A stretch of DNA of 31,695 nucleotides from Betaproteobacteria bacterium (GCA_016705475.1 JADIYD010000011.1:1-31695); one strand, 5' to 3'. Shown: positions 7,945-16,888, counted from the first letter of the stretch. Notes: a model not told the origin generated them from the sequence alone. Numbers and translations: made by a program.

Positions 7945-10524
7945 CGGAGCATTCCTTTCAGCGCATAGAGCGCATCGAGGGCTTCGCGGGGGGTGAGCGC
8001 ATCCGGGTCGATGCTCGCGAGTTGGCCGAGGACGGGATGGGGTTCGGGCTCGACCGTCTCCGCTGCGCTCTGGGCGAAGAGGTCCGGTTGCAGGGGGTCG
8101 ACCGTGGCGCGCTGTTCGAATTCCCGGAGCTGCTTGCGGGCGGCGCGAACGACGGCGATCGGGATGCCGGCCAGTGCCGCGACCTGAATCCCGTAGCTCT
8201 GGTTTGCTGGGCCTTCCTCGACGGCGTGCATGAAAACGATGCGATGCGCGTGCTCGACGGCCCCGAGATGGACGTTGGCCAGCTCGGTATATTCGTGCGA
8301 CAGCCGGGTCATCTCGAAATAGTGCGTGGCGAACAGCGTCAGGCAGCGGTTCTTGTCGATCAGGTGGCGCAGGATGGCGAAGGCCAGCGCCATGCCGTCG
8401 AACGTCGAGGTGCCGCGGCCGATTTCGTCCATCAGCACGAGGCTCTGCGCAGTCGCGTGATGCAGGATGGCGGCGGCTTCGGTCATTTCGACCATGAAGG
8501 TTGAACGGCCGGAGGCGAGGTCGTCGGAGGCGCCGATGCGGGTGAATATGCGGTCGAGCGGGCCGAGCACGCAGCGGTCGGCCGGCACGTAGCAGCCAAT
8601 ATGGGCGAGCAGGGCGATCAGCGCCACCTGCCGCATGTAGGTCGATTTGCCGCCCATATTCGGGCCGGTGATGAGCAGCAGGCGGCGGCTTTCGGCCAGC
8701 AGGCAGTCGTTGGCGATGAAGGTTTCGGCATTGTTGGCCAGTTCGCCCTCGACCACCGGATGGCGGCCGCCTTCCACGGTCAACCCGATTTCCGGGCCAA
8801 ATTCAGGCTTGCACCAGTTTCGCTTGAGCGCGGTTTCGGCGAAGCCGGCCAGCAGGTCTAGGGTGGGCGACGGCACGGGCGATGGTTTGCAGCGTCGGAA
8901 TAACTGGCTGCAGTTCGTCGAGAATGGCCTCGTACAGCAGTTTTTCGCGAGCCAGCGCCCGTTCCTGCGCCGACAGCGCCTTGTCCTCGAAGGCTTTCAG
9001 TTCTGGCGTGATGTAGCGTTCCGCGTTTTTGAGCGTTTGCCGGCGACGGTAGTCCTCCGGAATTTTGTCGACATGGGTGTGCGTGACCTCGATGTAGAAG
9101 CCGTGCACCTTGTTGTATTCGACCTTGAGGCTGGAGACGCCGGTGCGCTCGCGCTCGCGGACTTCCATGTCGACGAGGTAGGCGCCGCAGTTGTCGTTGA
9201 GCGAGCGGTATTCATCGAGGTCGGCATCGAAGCCCGGGGCAATGACGCCGCCGTCGCGGATTTGGGCGGAAGGTTCGGCACCGATGGAACGGATGAGCAG
9301 GTCGAGCGTGGCGTGTGGCGTGCCAAGATCGGAAAAAAGTTGGGTGACCAGCGGCGAGACGGCCGCCGCCAGCGGGGCGCGCAGGTTCTCAAGCCGGGCC
9401 AGCGATTCGCGCAGGCTGGCCAGGTCGCGCGGCCGGGCATTGCGCAGGGCAATGCGGCCGGCGATGCGTTCGATGTCAGCAATGCCGCGCAGGCTGCGGC
9501 GGGTTTCACCAGCAATGCGGCCATAGTCGTCGAGCAGGAATTCGACGGCGCCATGGCGCGCGGCCGGAATATCGCGCTCGCGCAACGGGTGGTGCAGCGA
9601 ATGACGCAGCAGGCGGGAGCCCATGCTCGTCACGCAGTTGTCGAGCAGCGAAAACAGCGTCGGCGAAGGCTGGCCGCGCAGCGTTTCGGTCAATTCAAGA
9701 TTGCGCCGCGTGGCGAGGTCGAGGCCGAGGTAGGCACCCTCGATTTCCACGGTCAACCCACGTAAATGGGTTAATTTGCCAGCCTGCGTTGCCTGCGCGT
9801 ATTGGAGCAGGGCGCCGGCGGCGGCGATCGCCGGCTTCAATCCTTCCGCACCGAAACCGGCCAGCGAGGCGACTTCAAATTGCTCGCAAAGCAGGCGGCG
9901 AGCCGAGTCGAATTCGAAATACCAGTCCGGTTGGCGGGTGCTGGCGACGTCGAGGCCGAAATTGGGCGTCCAGCTTTCCGGGTAGAGGATTTCAGCCGGG
10001 CGGATGCGCTCCAGCGTCGCCGAAATCTGCTCGGCCGGTACTTCGAGCAGCACAAATTCGCCGCTGGCCAGGTTGAGCCGCGCCAGGCCGGCGGTGTTGC
10101 GGATGGTGGTTACAGCCAGCAGCCAGATGTCCTGCTTGTCGTCGATCAGCGCCGCGTCGGTCAGCGTGCCGGGCGTGACGATACGCGCCACGGCGCGTTC
10201 AACCGGACCCTTGCTGGTCGCCGGATCGCCGATCTGCTCGCAGATCACCGCCGATTCGCCGAGCTTGACCAGGCGGGCGAGGTAGGGCTCCAGCGAATGG
10301 AAGGGAATGCCGCACATCTTGATCGGCACGCCGGCCGACTGGCCGCGCGTGGTCAGCGTGATGTCGAGCAGGCGCGCTGCCTTTTCTGCATCCTCATGAA
10401 AAAGCTCATAGAAATCACCCATCCGGTAAAACAGCAGCGTATTCGGATGGCCGGCCTTGAGCGCCATATACTGGCGCATCATCGGCGTGTGTTTTGAAAG
10501 GTCGGGCGCGGCGTCTTTAACCAT
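7941..10524 (-). CDS. mutS: DNA mismatch repair protein MutS (one frameshift)
   Basis: MutS recognises mispairs and small loops and recruits MutL. The N-terminal mismatch-binding domain contains FYRMGDFYELF (intercalating Phe-x-Glu at residues 38-40). Connector, lever and clamp domains follow (EIEGAYLGLDLATRRNLELT is the core start). The C-terminal ATPase has the Walker A loop TGPNMGGKSTYMRQ, then TFMVEMTEAA, MDEIGRGTSTFDG (Walker B) and FATHYFEMT. The frame breaks near 8870, between LQTIARAVA and TLDLLAGFAE. The span is one base too long; removing one C gives 861 codons, the family-typical size, so a single spurious C is the simplest explanation. If real, it would remove the ATPase and produce a mutator strain. 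It begins 38 bases after queF. Confidence 0.93.
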
Positions 10525-10562
10525 GAGCTTGTCGTTTATTGTTATTCGTCAGCGGGTGAAAA

Positions 10563-11414
10563 TTATTGGCGGATTTCGCGGATATTTTCCGGTCGACCGT
10601 AGCAATCGCCGCTGCTGCGGAAGGGATTGATGTCGAGGCCACCGCGCCGGGTATAGCGGGCGTGGACGGCGAGCGCCTCGGGTGCGCAATGCTTCTGGAT
10701 GTCGGTGAATATCCGCTCGACACACTGCTCGTGAAATTCGTTGTGATTGCGGAAGGAAACGATGTAACGCAGCAGCCCGGCCCGGTCGATGGGGCGGCCA
10801 CGGTAGCGGATAACAACCATCGCCCAGTCCGGTTGGCCGGTGACCAGGCAGTTCGATTTGAGCAGGTGGGAGAACAGCGTTTCTTCGACGACTTCGCCGG
10901 TTTGCGTAGTCAGCAGTTCGGGGGCCGGCTGGTAGCGCTCGCACGCAATATCGAGATCGTCGAGCAGAATTCCCTTGGGTACTCCGATCACTGCTTGCGG
11001 GCGGTCGCCGAGTGGTTCGAGCGCGACGCTGAGCGGCTTGCCGGCGGCGGCCGAGAGGTCGCGTTCAAGCGTCTTCGAGACGGTTTCAAGATCAGCGAAA
11101 GTGCTCTGGTTGAACGAATTCAGGTAAAGCTTGAAGGACTTCGATTCAATCAGGTTCGGGCTGTCAGCCGGTACGCGAAAGGTGCCGACGGCAACGACAG
11201 GTTTGCCCTTTGGGTTGAGCCATGACAATTCATAGGCATTCCACAAATCCTCGCCGACAAAGGGCAAGGCGTTGTCGGCAATGCCGAGCTCGCTGCGTTT
11301 GAGCTGGCGCGGAATGGGGTAGAGCAACTCGGGCGCGTAGTGGCTCTGGTATTCGGTGGCCTTGCCCAATGGCGAGGCGTTGCTCGGGTCGGCGGCGTTG
11401 ATCGACGAATTCAT
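10563..11414 (-). CDS. queF: NADPH-dependent 7-cyano-7-deazaguanine reductase
   Basis: Reduces preQ0 to preQ1 in the biosynthesis of queuosine, the modified wobble base of GUN-decoding tRNAs. The 283-residue protein is the long, two-domain (YqcD-type) QueF. It shows the QueF motif ESKSFKLYLNSFNQ at residues 90-103, the catalytic cysteine in KSNCLVTGQPDW (Cys189) with Asp196 seven residues later, and FRNHNEFHEQCVERIF. Cys189 and Asp196 correspond closely to Cys190/Asp197 of the E. coli enzyme. It lies 24 bases downstream of menD and 38 upstream of mutS on the same strand. Start ATG at 11414. Amusingly, the adjacent tRNA-Asp (GUC) is one of the queuosine substrates. Confidence 0.95.
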   Translation of the reverse strand: MNSSINAADPSNASPLGKATEYQSHYAPELLYPIPRQLKRSELGIADNALPFVGEDLWNAYELSWLNPKGKPVVAVGTFRVPADSPNLIESKSFKLYLNSFNQSTFADLETVSKTLERDLSAAAGKPLSVALEPLGDRPQAVIGVPKGILLDDLDIACERYQPAPELLTTQTGEVVEETLFSHLLKSNCLVTGQPDWAMVVIRYRGRPIDRAGLLRYIVSFRNHNEFHEQCVERIFTDIQKHCAPEALAVHARYTRRGGLDINPFRSSGDCYGRPENIREIRQ

Positions 11415-11438
11415 GGGGGCTGATTTTACCGCAAGGCC

Positions 11439-13052
11439 TCAAGGCATCTGCAGTTCGATCAGATGCGGGCCGCCGGCGGCGAGCGCCGCGCGCAGCACTC
11501 TTCTGAACTCAGCAATCGAGTCAGCGTGGGCAAAACCAAGGCCAAAAGTCAGGGCAGCATGCTCGAAACTGATCTGTTGCGGAGTACGCCAGCCACGCTC
11601 GAACTCGGGCAGCGCGCATTGGGGCAGGTGATCGAAAATACCGCCCCCGGCGTTGTTGACCGTGACGATCACGGCATTTCGACCTTGGGCCAGGGCAAGG
11701 CCGCCAAGGTCATGCTGGCAGGTCAGATCACCGAGCAATGCAACGACATTGCCATGAACCGCAGCAATTCCCATGGCAGTCGAAATGTTCCCGTCGATAC
11801 CGCTGGCGCCCCGGTTGCCGTAAAAGTGAATGGTTTTTTCGCCGCTGCCTGACAGGCTGTCAAGCTGGCGAATGGCCAGCGAGTTGCCGACAAACAGGGG
11901 CGTGGCATCAGCGATTTCTTCGAGAATGGCAGCAATCTGACCCGCGTCAGCCTTCTCTGCGGCAATAAGCTCCTGCTGGACAAAATACTGTCGCCAGCCA
12001 CCAGTGGCCGCTAGAGGCGATTCTGCCAGCAAGGCGGCACAGAAAACGGCTGGCTCGGCGCGGAACAGATGGGTCAGCCGATGGGCGGGATCACGCCAGC
12101 GTGGCCATGGCTCGACCACGGCGTGGGTCTGCCGGATTTCGCTCACATAGTTTTGCAGGTTGCGGGTGACCGGGAAGGCACCGAGGCGCAGCACCCACTC
12201 CGGCTGGTGCTCGTCAGCGAACGCCTGATTGCTCAGCCAGTGGTTGTAACGAACACACAGATGAGAGCGATCATGATCGCCGTAGCGCAGGCCGGACAGC
12301 GGCTCTGCAAGAATCGGGACATTGAGCCGCTGAGCTAGGGCGGCAATGGCATTGCTGTTTTCACGATATGCCGGCATTTCACCGCAGACAATAATGCCGG
12401 GACGTCCGCTGATTCGGTTGGCGAAGTCGCGTATGTCCTCTTGGGCCGGCTTTAGCACCGGGTAGGCAACGCGGATGGATTCCGGTATTTCTGCTTCAGC
12501 GGTATCCGCCAAAGGAAGCAGCGGTTCGCGGAAGGGCTGGTTGATATGGACGGGACCGGGGTTGGGCCAGGTCGCCTGCTCATAGACGCGGGCGGCGAGG
12601 CGGTGCAGGTAGTCAGGATCAAAACCCTCATGCGGCGTGCCAAGTGCGTGACTGGCACGGACGTGGGAGCCGAAAAGCCCGATCTGGTCGACGGTCTGAT
12701 TGGCGCCACAGCCCAGCAATTCAGGCGGACGATCGGCTGAGAGCAGAATCAATGGAATGCCGGACTGGCTGGCCTCGATGACCGCCGGTAGCCAGTTGGC
12801 GGGCGCCGTCCCTGAGGTGGCGAGGAGCAATATGGGCCGCCGGCTGGCCTTGGCGATGCCAACCGCAAAAAACGCCGCACTTCGCTCGTCGACCGCAACA
12901 TGACAACGCAACCGTGGCTGGCGCAGCATGGCCAGAGCCAACGGTGTCGAGCGTGAGCCGGGGGAAATGATCGCATCGCTTGCACCGGCTGCGACAAAAC
13001 CGGCAAGCATGGTTTGCGACCAGCAAAAGTTGAGGGTACCGGTATCGGTCAT
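11439..13052 (-). CDS. menD: 2-succinyl-5-enolpyruvyl-6-hydroxy-3-cyclohexene-1-carboxylate synthase
   Basis: Thiamine-diphosphate enzyme joining isochorismate and 2-oxoglutarate in classical menaquinone synthesis. The 537-residue protein has the N-terminal SPGSRSTPLALAM and VDERSAAFFAVGIAKAS with the catalytic Glu, then TSGTAPANWLPAVIEA, SADRPPELL and GANQTVDQIGLFG. The cofactor-binding C-terminal domain has GNRGASGIDGNISTAMGIA, GDLTCQHDLGGL and NNAGGGIFDHLP. I set the start at the ATG at 13052 (MTDTGTLNF); the longer open frame to 13208 would run through the tRNA gene. No other men genes are in the window. A related ThDP enzyme is possible, but the motifs fit MenD best. Confidence 0.87.
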   Translation of the reverse strand: MTDTGTLNFCWSQTMLAGFVAAGASDAIISPGSRSTPLALAMLRQPRLRCHVAVDERSAAFFAVGIAKASRRPILLLATSGTAPANWLPAVIEASQSGIPLILLSADRPPELLGCGANQTVDQIGLFGSHVRASHALGTPHEGFDPDYLHRLAARVYEQATWPNPGPVHINQPFREPLLPLADTAEAEIPESIRVAYPVLKPAQEDIRDFANRISGRPGIIVCGEMPAYRENSNAIAALAQRLNVPILAEPLSGLRYGDHDRSHLCVRYNHWLSNQAFADEHQPEWVLRLGAFPVTRNLQNYVSEIRQTHAVVEPWPRWRDPAHRLTHLFRAEPAVFCAALLAESPLAATGGWRQYFVQQELIAAEKADAGQIAAILEEIADATPLFVGNSLAIRQLDSLSGSGEKTIHFYGNRGASGIDGNISTAMGIAAVHGNVVALLGDLTCQHDLGGLALAQGRNAVIVTVNNAGGGIFDHLPQCALPEFERGWRTPQQISFEHAALTFGLGFAHADSIAEFRRVLRAALAAGGPHLIELQMP

Positions 13053-13118
13053 CGTTTCGTTACACGGCTTTAAACGTCGAATTGTAGTCGCAGCCGGTCT
13101 CGTGCAGCCAAAGGGCCG

Positions 13119-13127
13119 TGCTATTAT
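13119..13127 (+). promoter_or_regulatory. Candidate extended -10 promoter of the tRNA-Asp gene
   Basis: TGCTATTAT is an extended -10 element about 43 bases before the tRNA, followed by a GC-rich discriminator typical of stable-RNA promoters. No good -35 hexamer is seen at the right distance. Confidence 0.45.
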
Positions 13128-13169
13128 TCGCCGCTCGTTGCTGCCTGCCAATTTCGGGGGCCACGACGC

Positions 13170-13246
13170 GGAGTGGTAGTTCAGTTGGTTAGAATACCGG
13201 CCTGTCACGCCGGGGGTCGCGGGTTCGAGTCCCGTCCACTCCGCCA
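13170..13246 (+). tRNA. tRNA-Asp (anticodon GTC)
   Basis: A 77-base cloverleaf with encoded CCA. The acceptor arms GGAGTGG and CCACTCC pair completely, followed by discriminator G. The D arm has TAGTTCAGTTGGTTAGA, the anticodon stem-loop is CCGGCCTGTCACGCCGG with GTC at 13204-13206, and the T arm is CGGGTTCGAGTCCCG. It decodes GAC/GAU. It is transcribed away from menD, whose start lies 117 bases upstream on the other strand. Confidence 0.98.
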
Positions 13247-13256
13247 GCTACCTTCA

Positions 13257-13288
13257 AGCCCGAAAGCCATCGCTTTTCGGGCTTTTTG
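13257..13288 (+). terminator. Intrinsic terminator of the tRNA-Asp gene
   Basis: Inverted repeat AGCCCGAAAGC / GCTTTTCGGGCT with one bulged base and a T-run, starting 11 bases after the CCA end. Confidence 0.85.
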
Positions 13289-13309
13289 TTTTTGGCGACG
13301 CTTCCCTAG

Positions 13310-14502
13310 GGATTCTCTGAAAAACCTGTCGACGTAACGCGATGATGATGCGTTATGTATAGAACCCCACGACAGGAACGGAATGAAGGATGAAACAGCT
13401 AAGCCTCACTGAATCGGGTTTTGTGAAGAAGCCGAAAGCGACGCGACGCCAGATTTTTCTGGCCGAGATGGATCGCGTCGTGCCGTGGGCTCGGCTGTGC
13501 GCGCTGATCGAACCGCACTATCCGAAACTTGGTGCCAAAGGTGGCCGGCCGCCCAAGCCGCTCCAGATGATGCTGCGCATCCACTTCATGCAGCAATGGT
13601 TCGCGCTGTCCGATCCTGGCATGGAAGAAGCGCTGCACGACATGCCGGTGATGCGGGCGTTTTCCCGCATCGATGCCGGCGAGGATGCAATCCCCGATGA
13701 GACGACCATCCTCAACTTCCGCCATCTGCTGGAAGCGAAGGGACTTGCCGAGGTGATCTTCGGTGAGGTCAATGCGCTGCTAACCGAGCAGGGCCTGTTG
13801 CTTCGCCAGGGCACGCTGGTCGATGCGACGCTGATTGCCGCACCGAGTTCGACAAAGAACGCCGACGGCAAGCGTGATCCGGAAATGACGCAAACGAAGA
13901 AGGGTAACGTCTGGCACTTCGGCATGAAGGCACACATTGGCGTCGATGCCGATAGCGGGCTGGTGCATACGGTAATTGGCACGACAGCCAAGGTAGCCGA
14001 CATGGCGATGTTCGAAGCCTGCCTGCATGGCGAGGAAGAACGGGCCGGCGCCGACCGGGGCTACGACTACCCGAGGCTGCGCGAGCACCTGGCAGATCGC
14101 GGCGTTGAAGACTGGATCGCCGTGAAGAAGAAGCCCGGTCATCCGCTCTCCGAGTGGCTGGCGCATCTCAATCACGCGATTGCCTGCATGCGTGCCCGCG
14201 TCGAGCATCCGTTCCGTGTACTCAAGCGCCAGTTCGGTTATACGAAAGTACGTTACCGGGGCATTGCCAAAAACGCGGCGCAACTCAATACGCTCTTTGC
14301 GCTCTCGAATCTGTGGATGGCGAGACGAGCGTTGATGGCAGAAGGTGCGCCCATGATCGGCAAAATACGCCGCAAAGGGGGATGAAAAGCCTCTTGTGGC
14401 ATGGGTTCGCGGAATCGATTCGAGAATTTCCCATCAGTTTCAACTTCAGCTCGCCATGCGCGTCATGGCGTCGTGCGAAATACAGGGTTGTTCAGATGAT
14501 CC
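13310..14502 (+). mobile_element. IS5-family insertion sequence, copy 1 (1193 bp)
   Basis: Complete element with one transposase gene. The left end GGATTCTCTGAAAAACC and the reverse complement of the right end, GGATCATCTGAACAACC, form imperfect terminal inverted repeats of about 17 bases (three mismatches). Flanked on both sides by CTAG. It lies 22 bases beyond the tRNA-Asp terminator. Copy 2 follows directly and is nearly identical. Confidence 0.9.
13390..14385 (+). CDS. IS5-family transposase, copy 1 (intact)
   Basis: DDE transposase that cuts and rejoins the element ends. The 331-residue protein has the IS5-group N-terminal domain (TRRQIFLAEMDRVVPWARL, GGRPPKPLQMMLRIHFMQQW, DETTILNFRHLLE). 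The catalytic triad is visible in GTLVDATLIAAPSSTKN (first Asp), GADRGYDYP (second Asp) and RARVEHPFRVLKRQFG (Glu). DPEMTQTKKGNVWHFGMKAH is shared closely with IS5/IS903-type enzymes. The ATG at 13390 lies about 80 bases inside the left end. The C-terminus ends MAEGAPMIGKIRRKGG and is intact, unlike copy 2. A short leader with GAAGG lies directly before the start. Confidence 0.95.
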   Translation: MKQLSLTESGFVKKPKATRRQIFLAEMDRVVPWARLCALIEPHYPKLGAKGGRPPKPLQMMLRIHFMQQWFALSDPGMEEALHDMPVMRAFSRIDAGEDAIPDETTILNFRHLLEAKGLAEVIFGEVNALLTEQGLLLRQGTLVDATLIAAPSSTKNADGKRDPEMTQTKKGNVWHFGMKAHIGVDADSGLVHTVIGTTAKVADMAMFEACLHGEEERAGADRGYDYPRLREHLADRGVEDWIAVKKKPGHPLSEWLAHLNHAIACMRARVEHPFRVLKRQFGYTKVRYRGIAKNAAQLNTLFALSNLWMARRALMAEGAPMIGKIRRKGG

Positions 14503-14506
14503 CTAG

Positions 14507-15698
14507 GGATTCTCTGAAAAACCTGTCGACGTAACGCGATGATGATGCGTTATGTATAGAACCCCACGACAGGAACGGAATGAAGGATGAAACAGCTAAG
14601 CCTCACTGAATCGGGTTTTGTGAAGAAGCCGAAAGCGACGCGACGCCAGATTTTTCTGGCCGAGATGGATCGCGTCGTGCCGTGGGCTCGGTTGTGCGCG
14701 CTGATCGAACCGCACTATCCGAAACTTGGTGTCAAAGGTGGCCGGCCGCCCAAGCCGCTCCAGATGATGCTGCGCATCCACTTCATGCAGCAATGGTTTG
14801 CCCTCTCCGATCCTGGCATGGAAGAAGCGCTGCACGACATGCCGGTGATGCGGGCGTTTTCCCGCATCGATGCCGGCGAGGATGCAATCCCCGATGAGAC
14901 GACCATCCTCAACTTCCGCCATCTGCTGGAAGCGAAGGGACTTGCCGAGGTGATCTTCGGTGAGGTCAATGCGCTGCTAACCGAGCAGGGCCTGTTGCTT
15001 CGCCAGGGCACGCTGGTCGATGCGACGCTGATTGCCGCACCGAGTTCGACAAAGAACGCCGACGGCAAGCGTGATCCGGAAATGACGCAAACGAAGAAGG
15101 GTAACGTCTGGCACTTCGGCATGAAGGCACACATTGGCGTCGATGCCGATAGCGGGCTGGTGCATACGGTAATTGGCACGACAGCCAAGGTAGCCGACAT
15201 GGCGATGTTCGAAGCCTGCCTGCATGGCGAGGAAGAACGGGCCGGCGCCGACCGGGGCTACGACTACCCGAGGCTGCGCGAGCACCTGGCAGATCGCGGC
15301 GTTGAAGACTGGATCGCCGTGAAGAAGAAGCCCGGTCATCCGCTCTCCGAGTGGCTGGCGCATCTCAATCACGCGATTGCCTGCATGCGTGCCCGCGTCG
15401 AGCATCCGTTCCGTGTACTCAAGCGCCAGTTCGGTTATACGAAAGTACGTTACCGGGGCATTGCCAAAAACGCGGCGCAACTCAATACGCTCTTTGCGCT
15501 CTCGAATCTGTGGATGGCGAGACGAGCGTTGATGGCAGAGGTGCGCCCATGATCGGCAAAATACGCCGCAAAGGGGGATGAAAAGCCTCTTGTGGCATGG
15601 GTTCGCGGAATCGATTCGAGAATTTCCCATCAGTTTCAACTTCAGCTCGCCATGCGCGTCATGGCGTCGTGCGAAATACAGGGTTGTTCAGATGATCC
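14507..15698 (+). mobile_element. IS5-family insertion sequence, copy 2 (1192 bp)
   Basis: Same terminal sequences and orientation as copy 1, one base shorter. Differences noticed by eye are a C-to-T change (Ala to Val near residue 49), a few silent changes around 14800, and loss of one A near 15538. The near-identity indicates very recent duplication or insertion. Confidence 0.9.
14587..15552 (+). CDS. IS5-family transposase, copy 2 (altered C-terminus)
   Basis: Identical to copy 1 in the DDE core (first Asp in TLVDATLI, second in GADRGYDYP, Glu in RARVEHPF). A missing A in a short A-run after GATGGCAG near 15538 shifts the frame, so the protein ends MAEVRP at 321 residues in place of the last 12 residues of copy 1. 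The catalytic domain is untouched, so activity could be retained. The deletion may equally be a sequencing error, given other 1-base indels in the window. Confidence 0.92.
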   Translation: MKQLSLTESGFVKKPKATRRQIFLAEMDRVVPWARLCALIEPHYPKLGVKGGRPPKPLQMMLRIHFMQQWFALSDPGMEEALHDMPVMRAFSRIDAGEDAIPDETTILNFRHLLEAKGLAEVIFGEVNALLTEQGLLLRQGTLVDATLIAAPSSTKNADGKRDPEMTQTKKGNVWHFGMKAHIGVDADSGLVHTVIGTTAKVADMAMFEACLHGEEERAGADRGYDYPRLREHLADRGVEDWIAVKKKPGHPLSEWLAHLNHAIACMRARVEHPFRVLKRQFGYTKVRYRGIAKNAAQLNTLFALSNLWMARRALMAEVRP

Positions 15699-15780
15699 CT
15701 AGGGTAACACCCGGTTCCCTGATTTTTCCCGTAGGCATAAGCTCTGACCGAATAATACAAATAAGCCAAGGTATTCGGTA

Positions 15781-16182
15781 ATGTCAGAGAGTCGTGGTAA
15801 CGGGAAGGGCAATGACTTCTGCAGTCTGGAGTACTTGCTGGTCAATCTCGGTCGAAACCAGGCGGCTGCAGATCGCCTCATTCACATTTTCATCGAAACT
15901 TCGCCTGCGTTATGCCAACGTTTGGAAAATGCAGCCAATCAAGGCGATCTGCCGGCGCTGAGAGACGTGCTGCATGACATCCGCAGCAGTTGTGTCCTTT
16001 TTTCGGGAACTCGCTGCCTGGATCAGGCGCGTGACATCGAACAACTGGTGCGCCAACATCTTCTCGAATCACGAATGGGCGCTTCTGCTCCCGATTGGGT
16101 GTCAATGTCAGCACCGCTGATCCTTTGCCTTCAGTGCATGTCGGCCGAATTAAACGGTTTTTTGACAGAAAAGGGTAGCTGA
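15781..16182 (+). CDS. Hpt (histidine phosphotransfer) domain protein
   Basis: Stand-alone 133-residue, mostly helical protein. DVLHDIRSSCVLFSG at residues 62-76 matches the Hpt phosphorylation helix, with His65 the expected phospho-acceptor, although RSSC replaces the usual KGSS/KGAS. Such proteins relay phosphate between hybrid kinases and response regulators in the cytoplasm. No histidine kinase lies nearby; the gene faces a NarL/FixJ-type regulator, separated only by a shared terminator, which could be its partner. The 78 bases between the upstream IS copy and the ATG contain only a weak AAGG ribosome site, so transcription may come partly from the IS or be impaired. Domain call moderate to good. 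Confidence 0.7.
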   Translation: MSESRGNGKGNDFCSLEYLLVNLGRNQAAADRLIHIFIETSPALCQRLENAANQGDLPALRDVLHDIRSSCVLFSGTRCLDQARDIEQLVRQHLLESRMGASAPDWVSMSAPLILCLQCMSAELNGFLTEKGS

Positions 16183-16197
16183 GTAGCTGCCTTTTTT
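16169..16197. terminator. Shared terminator between hpt and the response regulator
   Basis: AAAAGGGTAGCT and AGCTGCCTTTTTT form a hairpin with two G-T wobbles and flanking A and T runs. It includes the hpt stop codon and ends four bases before the stop of the convergent regulator gene. Confidence 0.75.
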
Positions 16198-16201
16198 CGT
16201 C

Positions 16202-16837
16202 TCAGCAGACTATTCCCGTGTTCAGTGCGAATCTGGTCAGTCCCGTGACATCGCGGACGCCAATTTTTTCCATGAGGCGGCCGCGGTGAAATTCGACGGT
16301 TTTGGGGCTTATGCCCAACTCGCGGGCAATTTCCTTGGTGGTTCTGCCTGAGGCTAGATGCCGGAGAATTTCGGTTTGCCGGGTGGTCAGTCGTGCGCTG
16401 CGGCCTGAGTCGCGCTCTGTCTCGGAGCGCAGCGTCATTGCCTGGATTTTCGGCGACAGGAAGCTGCCACCTTCAAGCGTTGTAGCAAGAGCCTGAACAA
16501 GTTCCTCGAGCACGAAGTCTTTCAGCAGATAGCCGTTGACGCCCGCAGCAAGAGCCTGCTCGACAATTTCCTGACGGTCGATACTGGATAGCACCAGAAT
16601 TCGGGTGTCCAGGTCAAATTGGCGAATGGTGCGCGTGACCTCTATGCCAGATGGTCCGGGCATGGCGATGTCAAGTAGAACGACATCGGGTTGCAGCTCG
16701 TGAATGGCTGCAATGGTTTCGTGGCCGTCGGCGCATTCTGCCTCGACCCGGTATCCGGGCAGAGTATCAATGATGGCGCGGATGCCGGCACGGATCAGTA
16801 GCTGATCATCGGCAAGCACAACTCGTATTGTCTTCAT
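16202..16837 (-). CDS. NarL/FixJ-family response regulator
   Basis: Two-component transcription factor with an N-terminal receiver and a C-terminal LuxR-type helix-turn-helix. In the 211-residue form starting MKTIRVVLADDQ, the acidic pair is Asp10/Asp11, the phosphorylated Asp is residue 56 (VLLDIAMPG) and the conserved Lys is residue 106 (YLLKD). The DNA-binding domain is LTTRQTEILRHLASGRTTKE through LGISPKTVEFHRGRLMEKIG. An upstream in-frame ATG at 16870 would add 11 residues but has no family support. No cognate kinase is adjacent; the convergent Hpt gene is the nearest signalling partner. A 16-base palindrome lies about 52 bases upstream and may be its operator. Confidence 0.93.
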   Translation of the reverse strand: MKTIRVVLADDQLLIRAGIRAIIDTLPGYRVEAECADGHETIAAIHELQPDVVLLDIAMPGPSGIEVTRTIRQFDLDTRILVLSSIDRQEIVEQALAAGVNGYLLKDFVLEELVQALATTLEGGSFLSPKIQAMTLRSETERDSGRSARLTTRQTEILRHLASGRTTKEIARELGISPKTVEFHRGRLMEKIGVRDVTGLTRFALNTGIVC

Positions 16838-16888
16838 GGTCACCACAAGGATATGCCAATATGCCGCCATTGGGGCAAGAAAACGACA

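Larger units (their letters stand above)
13306..15702. repeat. CTAG target repeats flanking and separating the tandem insertion sequences
   Basis: The tetranucleotide CTAG occurs at 13306-13309, 14503-14506 and 15699-15702, exactly at each IS boundary. IS5-group elements commonly duplicate a 4-base target of this type. The middle CTAG is the only spacer between the two copies. Confidence 0.8.

Noticed and set aside
7003..9765. Long plus-strand open frames (up to 372 codons) across mutS and the metallophosphoesterase
   Set aside because: Antisense shadows of high-GC genes; the minus-strand products have unmistakable motifs.
13053..13208. N-terminal extension of menD by 52 codons
   Set aside because: It would read through the tRNA-Asp gene, and the extra residues do not resemble MenD; the ATG at 13052 fits the family start.
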